The notes beneath the pieces were generated by a model, which saw nothing but the letters and a program-made list of their open reading frames with translations, searched no databases and was not told the origin of the DNA. The translations under genes were made by a program, and so were the position numbers. From Candidatus Leptofilum proximum (GTDB taxonomy: Bacteria > Chloroflexota > Anaerolineae > Promineifilales > Promineifilaceae), in contig JADJXK010000002.1 in NCBI GenBank assembly GCA_016710325.1, forward strand, positions 4,278,001-4,342,000: a stretch of 64,000 bases of DNA, written 5' to 3'. Shown in pieces: positions 1 through 7,539 of the stretch (positions within the stretch are counted from its first letter, which is position 1; each line of letters begins with the position of its first letter).

Positions 1-66
1 CAGAGGGGCACAGAGGAAACCAATCAAAATCTGTGCAATCTGTGTAATCTGTGGATTTTTTCATAA
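1..66. repeat. Intergenic CACAGAGG / AATCTGTG repeat
   Basis: Two CACAGAGG copies are followed by three tandem copies of an AATCTGTG-like unit. A related element lies at 22297-22365. It sits just past the 3' end of the minus-strand gene that ends at 82, so it may act as a terminator or simply be intergenic repeat DNA. Confidence 0.55.
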
Positions 67-81
67 AGTCAGGTACGGATG

Positions 82-663
82 TTACTCACAGCCGGGGCCA
101 AGCGAGAGGTAATCTTCGGCCACCCAGCCTTCATCGCCGGAGATGTTGTCACGCACCATGCGCCAGGTGATGCCGTTGGCTTCCTGCGGCGCCTCATCCT
201 GGACCAAGGTAACAAAGGTGGCTTCAGCCAGGATGGTAATTTCGGCGCCGCCGGGCGTTTCGCGCAGCATCAGGCCATTGCCGGAGGTGCCTTCCACAAT
301 GGCACGGCACAAAATGGCGGTCGGGGTAGCGGTGGGGATGGAGGCATCCACCGTGGGTGACGGCGAGGGTGTGGGCGGGAATACACCCAATTCTACCGTG
401 GGCGTAACGGTGATTTCGCCTTCGAGTACGGCGTCAGCTTCGGCTTCTACGGCCTGGGATTGCATTTCTTGCGCGGCCATGTAGCCAACGGCGGCGATAA
501 ACAGCAGGGTGCTGCCCAACAGGGTTAGCGCGGCACGGCGCAAAACGGCTTCTCGCTCCAGCGTGTAGAAGCGTGCACCACCGCGCCGGATGCTTTGGTA
601 GGTGGCCACGGCGAGTAGGAGTCCGGCAAAGGTCAGGACGATGGGAATAATAAGTGCACTCAT
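82..663 (-). CDS. Membrane-anchored SH3b-domain protein
   Basis: The 193-residue protein has two hydrophobic segments near residues 4-24 and 45-64. A Thr/Pro/Ser-rich linker follows at about 90-118, then a C-terminal bacterial SH3-like domain at about 120-190 with the typical LRETPGG and GWVAEDYL motifs. SH3b domains usually bind cell-wall or surface polymers, so an extracytoplasmic, membrane-tethered role is likely. It starts only a few bases after the tsaC stop and is probably the last gene of a prmC-tsaC operon. The exact ligand is unknown. Confidence 0.75.
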   Translation of the reverse strand: MSALIIPIVLTFAGLLLAVATYQSIRRGGARFYTLEREAVLRRAALTLLGSTLLFIAAVGYMAAQEMQSQAVEAEADAVLEGEITVTPTVELGVFPPTPSPSPTVDASIPTATPTAILCRAIVEGTSGNGLMLRETPGGAEITILAEATFVTLVQDEAPQEANGITWRMVRDNISGDEGWVAEDYLSLGPGCE

Positions 664-670
664 AAATTCG

Positions 671-1321
671 TTATTTGGTCAGTCCCAGCAGCGATTGGGC
701 AGAGATGGGACCTTCCCGCAAGATTTTTAGCTCGTGGCCGGTGCAGTCCAGGACGGTTGAGGCCAGGCCGTGAGGCGAGGGACCGTCGTCGACGACGGCC
801 GTTACCCATCCGGCCAATTGTTCTACGGCGGCAGCGGCCGTTTCGGCCGGTGTTTGTCCGGAAAGATTGGCGCTGGTCACGGCCAATGCCCCGCCCGCCG
901 CGCGAATAATGTCGCGCGCCACGGCATTATCGGGAATGCGCACGGCGATAGCGTCGTTGTGGGAAATTTCAGGCGGCAGGTCCCGGTGTTTGGGCAGCAA
1001 GATGGTGAGTGGACCGGGCCAATACTGGTTGATGAAGGTCTGGGCCACAGCCGGTACAAACCGAGCGACGCGCGGCAAGTCGGTGCTGTCGGCCAGGAGG
1101 ATGGGGATTGCTTTGGTGTTTTCCCGCTGCTTGGCGGCGTAAATAGCGCGAATGGCGTCTGGATTAAACGCATCCCCGGCCAGCCCGTACAGCGTATCCG
1201 TAGGGATGACGATGAGGCGGCCAGCCCGGGCCTCCGCTGCGGCATGAGTGATGGTGCCTGGACGGTGGGCAGGCAAAAGCTGAGTTTGGCTGGGGGCGTA
1301 CGGCCGTTCCTGAGATTCCAC
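671..1321 (-). CDS. tsaC: L-threonylcarbamoyladenylate synthase (Sua5/YrdC family)
   Basis: This enzyme makes threonylcarbamoyl-AMP from threonine, bicarbonate and ATP for t6A modification of tRNAs reading ANN codons. The YrdC fold is recognised by the IPTDTLYGLAGDAF segment, the KQR(E)NTKAIPILL segment, the WPGPLTILLPK segment and TSANLSGQ. The chosen start is a GTG at 1321 preceded by GGAAGAGGAAC. An upstream start at 1378 would add 19 residues encoded entirely by an intergenic hairpin repeat and is unlikely. At about 216 residues it is the short single-domain form without the extra Sua5 domain. It follows prmC, another translation-related gene, across that repeat. Confidence 0.93.
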   Translation of the reverse strand: MESQERPYAPSQTQLLPAHRPGTITHAAAEARAGRLIVIPTDTLYGLAGDAFNPDAIRAIYAAKQRENTKAIPILLADSTDLPRVARFVPAVAQTFINQYWPGPLTILLPKHRDLPPEISHNDAIAVRIPDNAVARDIIRAAGGALAVTSANLSGQTPAETAAAAVEQLAGWVTAVVDDGPSPHGLASTVLDCTGHELKILREGPISAQSLLGLTK

Positions 1322-1340
1322 TTGTTCCTCTTCCAAATAA

Positions 1341-1390
1341 GGTAATTGAGTAATTGGGTAATTGAGCAAATTACCCAATTACCCAATTAC
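1341..1390. repeat. Inverted repeat of tandem TAATTGGG units (tsaC-prmC)
   Basis: The left arm has three tandem TAATTGAG/TAATTGGG-like units. The right arm has their reverse complements, ACCCAATT repeated, with a very short loop. The hairpin overlaps the prmC stop codon, so the last residues of PrmC (Val-Ile-Gly-stop) are written by the repeat. The same unit reappears at 2914-2970. Confidence 0.85.
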
Positions 1391-2218
1391 GATCTTCACA
1401 ATCCGATCATGCCCGGCATAATCAGGCAAAACGGCAATGCTGGCTTGCGGGAAAATGCGCTGGGCTTCTGCCTGGGCGCCTTGTCCCTGCTGCCAGCCAA
1501 TTTCCAAAAAAATAGCGCCGTTGGGCCGGAGCCGGGTGACGGCCTGTTCCAGCAGCCGCCGGATGATGTCCAGGCCATCCTCACCTCCGTCCAGAGCCAG
1601 CGCAGGCTCGTGCAATTTTACCCCATCAGCCAGCGACTGCCACTCACCAGTGGTGACGTAGGGCAGGTTGGCCACAATCATGTCGAACGACCCGGCGACG
1701 GCGTGCAGCAAATCGCTCTGCTGAAACTGGATACGTCCTGGAGCCAGCCGCTGTGCGTTTTGCTGGGCTACAGCCAGGGCGGCAGGCGAGATGTCAACGG
1801 CCGTTACCTGCATCTCCGGCAGAAACCGGGCGAGGGCAATAGCAATACAGCCGCTGCCAGTGCCAACGTCGGCGGCCGTTCGGGCGCTATGTTGTCTGGC
1901 CCAGGAGACGGCCGTTTCTACCAGCTGTTCCGTCTCTGGCCGGGGAATCAACACCGCGGGCGTGACGTGCAGGTCAAAGTCAAAAAAGGGCGCCTGGCCG
2001 GTGATGTAGGGAATGGGTTCTTGCTGTTGGGCACGATGCAGAAGGAGCCGGTACTGCTGTTCTTGATCGGCCGTTAGTAGTTGGTCGTGGTGCACCACCA
2101 GGTAGCTGTAAGGCACATCGAGCAGGTATTCCAGCAGCAGGCGGGCGTCCAGCTGGGGTGTGGGGGAGTGGGGAGTGAGTTGGGAACGGCCGTAAAGCAG
2201 CGCTGCCTCAATATTCAT
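1379..2218 (-). CDS. prmC: Peptide chain release factor N5-glutamine methyltransferase
   Basis: PrmC (HemK) methylates the Gln of the GGQ motif in release factors RF1 and RF2 using S-adenosylmethionine. The 279-residue length is typical. The PRPETEQLVE segment (about 95) and the SAM site DVGTGSGCIAIAL (about 120) are present. The substrate-binding motif reads NLPY (about 189) instead of the usual NPPY, although the flanking sequence is normal. The C-terminus falls within the inverted repeat at 1341-1390. The ribosome binding site before the ATG at 2218 is weak. It is probably cotranscribed with tsaC. Confidence 0.92.
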   Translation of the reverse strand: MNIEAALLYGRSQLTPHSPTPQLDARLLLEYLLDVPYSYLVVHHDQLLTADQEQQYRLLLHRAQQQEPIPYITGQAPFFDFDLHVTPAVLIPRPETEQLVETAVSWARQHSARTAADVGTGSGCIAIALARFLPEMQVTAVDISPAALAVAQQNAQRLAPGRIQFQQSDLLHAVAGSFDMIVANLPYVTTGEWQSLADGVKLHEPALALDGGEDGLDIIRRLLEQAVTRLRPNGAIFLEIGWQQGQGAQAEAQRIFPQASIAVLPDYAGHDRIVKIVIG

Positions 2219-2260
2219 AGCCGGAAAGCATAAGCGGGAGCGCCCAATAAAGCAACAAAA

Positions 2261-2318
2261 GAGATTGGAGATTAGAGATTATAGAGATTTTTAATCTCCA
2301 ATCTCCAGTCTCCAATCC
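2261..2318. repeat. Inverted repeat of tandem AGATTGG units
   Basis: GAGATTGGAGATTAGAGATT-type tandem units are followed by the complementary AATCTCCAATCTCC array. This is another hairpin of iterated short units. It sits upstream of prmC (minus strand) and at the 3' side of cysC. Confidence 0.8.
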
Positions 2319-2348
2319 CTACTTTTAAAAGAGTTGGAAGCGGGGCGT

Positions 2349-2897
2349 TTATGCCGGCTGCGCTACCGGAATGAGGCCGCGCTTTTCCAGCTCGCTAATG
2401 ATGAAAGCGGCGCTTTCGGCCACCGTTTGTTTGTCGGTGCGCACGTGAATGTCCGGGCTGGCCGGGGCTTCAAACGGGTCAGAAATACCGGTGAAGTTTT
2501 TGATCTCGCCAGCCAACGCTTTTTTGTACATCCCTTTCACATCCCGTTCAATCACCACGTCCAGGGGCGCGTCAATAAATACTTCCAGGAAGTTGGTGGT
2601 GCTGGCGCGCACGTCGTCGCGGATAGATTGGTAGGGGGAGATGAAGGAGCAGATGCAGCCCACGCCATTGCGCGAGAGCAATTTGGCCACAAAAGTGATG
2701 CGCTCAATGTTCTTTTCGCGGTCTTCTTTAGAGAAACCCAGGTCGCGGGTGAGGCTTTCGCGCACCACGTCGCCATCGAGCCGCTCCAGGCGCAGATTAC
2801 GGTCGGCCAGCTGGCTCAGCAGTTCCAGGGCGATGGTTGTTTTACCGGCGCCAGACAGGCCGGTCATCCAGAGGACAAATCCTTGTTGTTCGGTCAC
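2349..2897 (-). CDS. cysC: Adenylylsulfate (APS) kinase
   Basis: APS kinase phosphorylates adenosine 5'-phosphosulfate with ATP to give PAPS. The P-loop is GLSGAGKTT at about residues 13-21. The DGD motif, the DLGFSKEDR region, the ISPYQSIR segment and the KGMYKKA/FTGI.DPFEAP substrate-lid motifs are all present. I chose the GTG at 2897, preceded by AAAGAGG. The longer version from 2957 would begin inside the AATTGGGT repeat. The gene lies directly downstream of a Sat-CysC fusion, so two APS kinase copies are encoded side by side. The stand-alone copy keeps the consensus P-loop. Confidence 0.9.
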   Translation of the reverse strand: MTEQQGFVLWMTGLSGAGKTTIALELLSQLADRNLRLERLDGDVVRESLTRDLGFSKEDREKNIERITFVAKLLSRNGVGCICSFISPYQSIRDDVRASTTNFLEVFIDAPLDVVIERDVKGMYKKALAGEIKNFTGISDPFEAPASPDIHVRTDKQTVAESAAFIISELEKRGLIPVAQPA

Positions 2898-2913
2898 AAT
2901 AAAACCTCTTTTG

Positions 2914-2970
2914 GTAAGTGAGTAATGGGGTAATTGAGTTACTGCGTAATTACTCAATTACCCAATTACA
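2914..2970. repeat. Inverted repeat of TAATTGGG units (cysC-sat)
   Basis: Tandem GTAATTGAG/GTAATGGGG-like units face the complementary CTCAATTACCCAATTAC array. It belongs to the same family as 1341-1390 and occupies the whole gap between the two APS kinase genes. Confidence 0.8.
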
Positions 2971-2975
2971 TATTT

Positions 2976-4742
2976 TTAGTGGTGGGGGCGAATAAACCCT
3001 TTGTTGAGCAGGAAAGAGACAATTTGGTGGGCATTTTCTTCGGCTGAATGGCTGGTCGTATCGACGCGGATTTCCGGGTGACGGGGTGCTTCATAGGGAT
3101 CATCAATGCCGGTGAACCCTGTGAGCTTGCCACTGCGGGCCTGGGCATACATGCCTTTGGTGTCGCGGCTTTCACAAACTTCCAGCGGTGTATCGACGAA
3201 GACCTCGACGTAGTGGTCGTTTTCCATCATGCTGCGCACGTCGTTGCGGGTGGCCCGGTACGGGCTGACGGCGGCGCAAACGGCGATACCGCCGTGGCGC
3301 ACAATTTCGGCCGCCACGTAGCCGATGCGGCGCACGTGGTCATCGCGGTCTTCCTTGCTGTAGCCCAGCCCTTCGGAGAAGTTGGTACGCACAACATCGC
3401 CATCGAGCAGGGTGACGTTACGGCCATACTCCTGCAGCAGCGTTGTCAACACATTGGCCGTGGTCGATTTACCGGCATTATGCAGCCCGGTCAGCCAAAT
3501 GCAAACGCCCTGGCGGTAGCGCGGCGGGTATGTCTCAGACAAAATCTCGGCAACATGCGGGCGAGTAAACCACTGCGGCAGCAGCTGACCCTTGTGAAGA
3601 TACTCCTCACGCACCTGCGTACCGGAGATGTTGGCCGTTTTCATGCCGTCGGTAATCTTGGTGATTTCTTCGTAACGCGATTCTTCGGGCAGGTACACCA
3701 GCATGCGGAAAGGCACCACGGTGACACCAATTTCTTCACTAAAGCTCTCGACCAAATCCTGGGCGTCGTACGGGCCATAGAACGGTTTGCCTTCGGAGTC
3801 GTTGCCCGGTCCAGCATGGTCGCGCCCCACGATCAGGTGGTTGGCGCCGTAATTACGGCGAATGATAGCGTGCCACAGGGCTTCGCGTGGGCCGCCCATG
3901 CGCATGGCTAGCGGCAGCAGGGAAAGCAAAACGCGGTCCGGGTCGTAATAATTGTTGGCCAGCGCTTTGTAGGTGCGGACGCGGGTGAAATAATCCACAT
4001 CACCCGGTTTGGTCATACCGACTACGGGATGCAGCAGCAGGACGCCATCTTTCTCTTCGATGGCTCTTTTGGTGAGTTCTTCGTGGACGCGGTGCATGGG
4101 GTTGCGGGTCTGGAAGGCGACCACGTTCTGGTGGCCGAAGGTTTCCAGCCGGGCACGGGTTTCGGCGGGCGTCATACGAATGTCTTTAAAGTCGTAGTGG
4201 GGGGGCAGGCGCAGGGCCTGAATGGGGCCGGAGATATTGCGTTTACCCCAGCGGTGCATTTCGGCGACGATGGGATGGCGGAGGTCGGTGGTGTTGAAGG
4301 CTTTTACGGCCGTTTCTTCCAAATCCCAGCTATACACCTCTTCCACTCGCATAATGCCCAACAGCTCATTTTGCGGGTCGCGCAGGGCCACATCTTGCCC
4401 TACCGTTACCTCAACCTCATCATCGATCGGCAGCGGAATTGGCATGGGGAAGACAAACCCATTGGTCAGGCGCATGGTGTCCAGTACGCTCTGGTAGTCG
4501 GCCTGACCCATAAACCGGTCCAGTGGTGAAAAAGCGCCGATGGCCAGCAGTTCAAAGTCACACACAGAGCGGTCCGAAAGGCGGATCGAAGGCAGTTGGC
4601 CCGCGTAAGCGGTGTGTTCTTCCAGCGCTTCTGCGGGCACCAGCAAGTTTACGAGTTTGTCACCGTAGGGAGGAATGAGCGTGGTTTTTTCTTTAGCAGC
4701 TAACAATGGTCTATACCCCTTTGAATAAATTGCAGGCAACAT
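2976..4742 (-). CDS. sat-cysC: Bifunctional ATP sulfurylase / APS kinase
   Basis: The N-terminal part (about 1-400) is ATP sulfurylase, converting sulfate and ATP to APS. It shows QTRNPMHRVHEEL (about 209) and GRDHAGPG (about 305). The C-terminal part (about 405-588) is APS kinase with a P-loop written GLHNAGKST, DGDVVR, SPYRATR and FTGIDDPYEAP. The order sulfurylase then kinase is the bacterial arrangement, opposite to animal PAPS synthase. The start is uncertain: ATG 4742 has no clear ribosome site, whereas a TTG at 4706 follows AAGGGG. No sulfite or PAPS reductase gene is near, so PAPS may feed sulfotransferases or assimilation elsewhere. Confidence 0.92.
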   Translation of the reverse strand: MLPAIYSKGYRPLLAAKEKTTLIPPYGDKLVNLLVPAEALEEHTAYAGQLPSIRLSDRSVCDFELLAIGAFSPLDRFMGQADYQSVLDTMRLTNGFVFPMPIPLPIDDEVEVTVGQDVALRDPQNELLGIMRVEEVYSWDLEETAVKAFNTTDLRHPIVAEMHRWGKRNISGPIQALRLPPHYDFKDIRMTPAETRARLETFGHQNVVAFQTRNPMHRVHEELTKRAIEEKDGVLLLHPVVGMTKPGDVDYFTRVRTYKALANNYYDPDRVLLSLLPLAMRMGGPREALWHAIIRRNYGANHLIVGRDHAGPGNDSEGKPFYGPYDAQDLVESFSEEIGVTVVPFRMLVYLPEESRYEEITKITDGMKTANISGTQVREEYLHKGQLLPQWFTRPHVAEILSETYPPRYRQGVCIWLTGLHNAGKSTTANVLTTLLQEYGRNVTLLDGDVVRTNFSEGLGYSKEDRDDHVRRIGYVAAEIVRHGGIAVCAAVSPYRATRNDVRSMMENDHYVEVFVDTPLEVCESRDTKGMYAQARSGKLTGFTGIDDPYEAPRHPEIRVDTTSHSAEENAHQIVSFLLNKGFIRPHH

Positions 4743-4944
4743 TCACAAAAAAAGCGGCCCTAGAGCCAATCACTGAGTAGAAAGAGATTGGCACCGGGCT
4801 GCTTCTTAAATTTTGAAGGTTACTTCTGCGCTTGTAAAACCTGATTGATTCGCAAATCATAGCAGTGGCCGTGGGGAACGAAAAGGATGCGAACCGTTTC
4901 TAGTGTAGAAATTGTCTCTTACGGACTGTGTTAAGCACACACGT

Positions 4945-5682
4945 TTATGTCTTAGATAAATAAAATGCACTCTGTCCTTCGGTTTCTTCACCGTATTTAA
5001 ACTCATCTACAGTAAACCCACTTTCTTCAATTAAAGTAAGCAAAAAGTCATGATTATAACGAACACAGTGGAGAGCATCTTTCCACTCTATGTTTTGATA
5101 GCCTGGAGGATTTACTGTTTCGGTAGGCACATCCGGTTCTGCAAAAGCAGTAAAAAAAACTGTGCCACGTGAAACGAGGACTCGACTTAGTTCACGTAAA
5201 TAGTGTTTAATATCATTTTGAAGCATGTGAGAAAAAACTGAATATAAATAGACAACATCAACCGATTTGTCATCTAATGGCAACTTAAAATTAAGATCGA
5301 TGGATTTCCCTTTGGGATTGTAGCGATTGTTTTGAAGGTTAAGGTGAATAAAATGGAATCTTGGGTTGCGACTGGAAATATGTTTGTCGCACCAAGTAAT
5401 GGCATTGTTGTTGACATCAATCCCTAAGTAGGAAATTGGGTCTCCAATACTAAGAAAACCTATTGCTAAACGTCCAAATCCGCAACCTATGTCCAGAAGA
5501 ACGGAGCTTCCCGACAAGCCAAAATGAGTTTTCAGCCGGGTTATTTCTTTTTGTGCAGAGTGGACGAAATATTTATTATCGCGAAACTGTTCTCCCCCTG
5601 TACGCAAATGCAGTGCCGGTAAAGTTAAGTTCTCAAACGTCACCGTCTCTTTTCTCTTGTTCCTGAACCAGTTTTTGATCAT
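4945..5682 (-). CDS. Class I SAM-dependent methyltransferase
   Basis: This 245-residue protein has motif I LLDIGCGFGRLAIG at about residues 62-75. An acidic GIDVNN strand end follows (about 87), with a post-motif region typical of type-11/25 methyltransferases. Codon use is clearly AT-richer than in the flanking operons, like the rest of the island up to 16400. It is the last gene of the minus-strand surface-polysaccharide region. The substrate is not evident; a sugar or lipid-linked glycan is a guess from context. Confidence 0.8.
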   Translation of the reverse strand: MIKNWFRNKRKETVTFENLTLPALHLRTGGEQFRDNKYFVHSAQKEITRLKTHFGLSGSSVLLDIGCGFGRLAIGFLSIGDPISYLGIDVNNNAITWCDKHISSRNPRFHFIHLNLQNNRYNPKGKSIDLNFKLPLDDKSVDVVYLYSVFSHMLQNDIKHYLRELSRVLVSRGTVFFTAFAEPDVPTETVNPPGYQNIEWKDALHCVRYNHDFLLTLIEESGFTVDEFKYGEETEGQSAFYLSKT

Positions 5683-5709
5683 CTTTAACGAATCCTTATG
5701 GCAACATGA

Positions 5710-6582
5710 TTACTGCTTGCGTAAAATAAAAACAGCTTTTGCTGTGAACATCTCACGTATCCAAGGGACATGGTTAATAGTATTAAAAACATTTTTAAAC
5801 GCGGTTCTGCTGCTTCGCCAATTCGGTGCTAAGAACCTAGACATTTGAATATGCCAAGTCGGTATTGATTGCACAATATCTAGAAAGCGTTTGATTGTTA
5901 GATGGTTAACGAAAGGAATCAGTTGTCCATCACCCAAATCTAACCGGGTCTCAGAAGGCAAAATAGAATTTATTGCAATATTTTCTTTTTCAAGTTTTCG
6001 AGCTACGTTTAAGATTGTTTTCTCTGTAAAAAAGACTTGACACCAAGGTATCGTTATCCAATTGACCATGTGGGCACCCCAAGGTGCATAAAAGGGGGGG
6101 AAATATACGTATAAGTGGCCGCCGGATTTTAGAACACGAGCTAGCTCCCCCATTGCCGTTGACAAATCATCAATGTGTTCAAATGTGTCTGCTGCTACCA
6201 TTGCATCGAAGGTTTCATCTTTGAAGGGCAGTCTTGCTGCGTCAGCAGCAAGGAAAGTGATCTTTTCCTGCATTTTTTGCAGGGCAGAGTTTAATATATT
6301 CTTGGTACTCTTGATTTGACCCTCGCTGATATCTAGCGCTGTTATATGAGATGCCTGTGCTTTGATCAGGAAATCAAGATTTGCTCCTAACCCGCAACCT
6401 ATATCTAGAATGTGTTGATCTCTTAGGTCAATTTTTCCAAACTGAGCGAAAGAAGAGGCAGCTCTCCTTGCAAAAAAGGAATTGTATGATTCTGGACTTG
6501 ACTTGGCCTCTAAAAGAGACTTATGTTGATTTGGAACAGCTTGATTTAAATAAAATAGAAGCTTCTCGCCGAGAGCGCTCAT
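5710..6582 (-). CDS. Class I SAM-dependent methyltransferase (UbiE-like)
   Basis: This 290-residue methyltransferase has motif I HILDIGCGLGANLDFL (about 57-72), the acidic ALDIS motif (about 82), LPFKDETFDAMVA and a loop reading ELARVLKSGGHLYVYFPP. The C-terminal third (about 190-290) is not part of the catalytic core and carries hydrophobic/aromatic residues. It lies 27 bases upstream of the next methyltransferase and likely shares a transcript with it. The substrate is unknown; neighbours suggest a glycan or lipid carrier. Confidence 0.8.
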   Translation of the reverse strand: MSALGEKLLFYLNQAVPNQHKSLLEAKSSPESYNSFFARRAASSFAQFGKIDLRDQHILDIGCGLGANLDFLIKAQASHITALDISEGQIKSTKNILNSALQKMQEKITFLAADAARLPFKDETFDAMVAADTFEHIDDLSTAMGELARVLKSGGHLYVYFPPFYAPWGAHMVNWITIPWCQVFFTEKTILNVARKLEKENIAINSILPSETRLDLGDGQLIPFVNHLTIKRFLDIVQSIPTWHIQMSRFLAPNWRSSRTAFKNVFNTINHVPWIREMFTAKAVFILRKQ

Positions 6583-6601
6583 GTATTCGAAACCTAATAG
6601 T

Positions 6602-7168
6602 TTAGCGGACAGGGAGTTCTACGATCCCTAGGTCAATCTTATCGTTTGGTTGCAAGTTGAGAATGAGCGTTTCCCCAGTTTCAGAATCATCAATGGCAAA
6701 TGAAACCTCCGGGGTAAAAAAGATGACCGCATACTCCGCCGGCATGATATCTCTAAAGACAAATTCCCCATTTTCCTCCAAGATGGCAAAAGGTGCTGTT
6801 TGCCGATCTAAACGGATAACGGGTAGACCTGTATCCGTATAGACGATATCCCCTAAATAAACAATGCTTTCCAAGGGTGCCTTCCCCGTTCTTTGATTAA
6901 TAAAGACACCGCCCAATGCTGCTAACCCCCCTGTGGGTTCCGGAATTTCCACCGAAGATTCTGATTCTGCCGCGATCAAACCGTCGCTATCTATTATTTC
7001 CGGTGCAGGGTAAGCACCATCTGGTGCCGGATATCCCCCATCTTGATCAGGCGCTAGAGTGGCAACGGCCGTTACACTCGTTGGATCAGTTTCAGCGGCA
7101 CCACACCCTAATAGAAGAATGAACAAGAAAGGAAAAATAAAACATAAAGCGCGTAAAGAATAAGGCAT
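6602..7168 (-). CDS. Lipoprotein, carboxypeptidase-regulatory-like fold
   Basis: The start at 7168 has a GGAGG site 5 bases upstream and gives a lipoprotein signal peptide with lipobox LLGC at about residues 19-22. Starting at 7240 would bury it behind 24 extra residues. After an Asp/Pro/Tyr-rich linker containing two YPAP motifs, residues about 85-188 look like a small beta-sandwich of the carboxypeptidase-regulatory type (GVFINQRTGKAPLESIVYL, FVFRDIMPAEYAVIFF). It is probably exported and anchored to the outer face of the membrane. No specific function is recognised. Confidence 0.65.
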   Translation of the reverse strand: MPYSLRALCFIFPFLFILLLGCGAAETDPTSVTAVATLAPDQDGGYPAPDGAYPAPEIIDSDGLIAAESESSVEIPEPTGGLAALGGVFINQRTGKAPLESIVYLGDIVYTDTGLPVIRLDRQTAPFAILEENGEFVFRDIMPAEYAVIFFTPEVSFAIDDSETGETLILNLQPNDKIDLGIVELPVR

Positions 7169-7358
7169 ATTTGCCTCCAACATCAGCGATGAAATCTCTA
7201 ATAATTTTTGAGCCTGTGAATGTACGTAATTAAGGAACAAATGTCAAGTTGAGGAGTTGATTTTTTGCTCAAAGGGGTTGAGGAAAAACTTAAGGGCTAA
7301 GTAAAATAAGGGTCTACGCTAAATAGTGTGCTTGACAAACTTCTAACGCAACAACTTT

Positions 7359-7430
7359 CATGCCTGCGAAGGCAGGCATCCAGGAGTATACAGTCACAAT
7401 CTGATGGATTCCCGCCTTCGCGGGAATGAC
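7359..7430. repeat. Pair of 'GGATTCCCGCCTTCGCGGGAATGAC'-type hairpins
   Basis: Two small inverted repeats lie here, TGCCTGCGAAGGCAGGCA (7360-7377) and TTCCCGCCTTCGCGGGAA (7409-7426). They are a widespread kind of dispersed intergenic repeat. Related copies occur at 23490-23524 and 26871-26895. The rest of 7169-7480 shows no credible gene. Confidence 0.75.
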
Positions 7431-7482
7431 AAGCCGAGGTTTCAAACGGAATTAGCACACTAATTGTTGAAGACCCTAAAAT

Positions 7483-7515
7483 AAAAAGCCGGGACAAGTC
7501 TTGTCCCGACTTTTT
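7483..7515 (-). terminator. Intrinsic terminator downstream of secreted repeat protein
   Basis: A GC stem, CGGGACAA paired with TTGTCCCG, is flanked by an A-tract on one side and a T-tract on the other. It forms a rho-independent terminator that can work in both directions. It lies 25 bases beyond the stop codon of the gene ending at 7540. Confidence 0.85.
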
Positions 7516-7539
7516 ATCAAACTTTAACCTGTGAATCTA

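Noticed and set aside
7297..7497. Possible 66-residue minus-strand protein
   Set aside because: It is built from the dispersed TTCCCGCC repeat and terminator sequence, with no ribosome site or domain.
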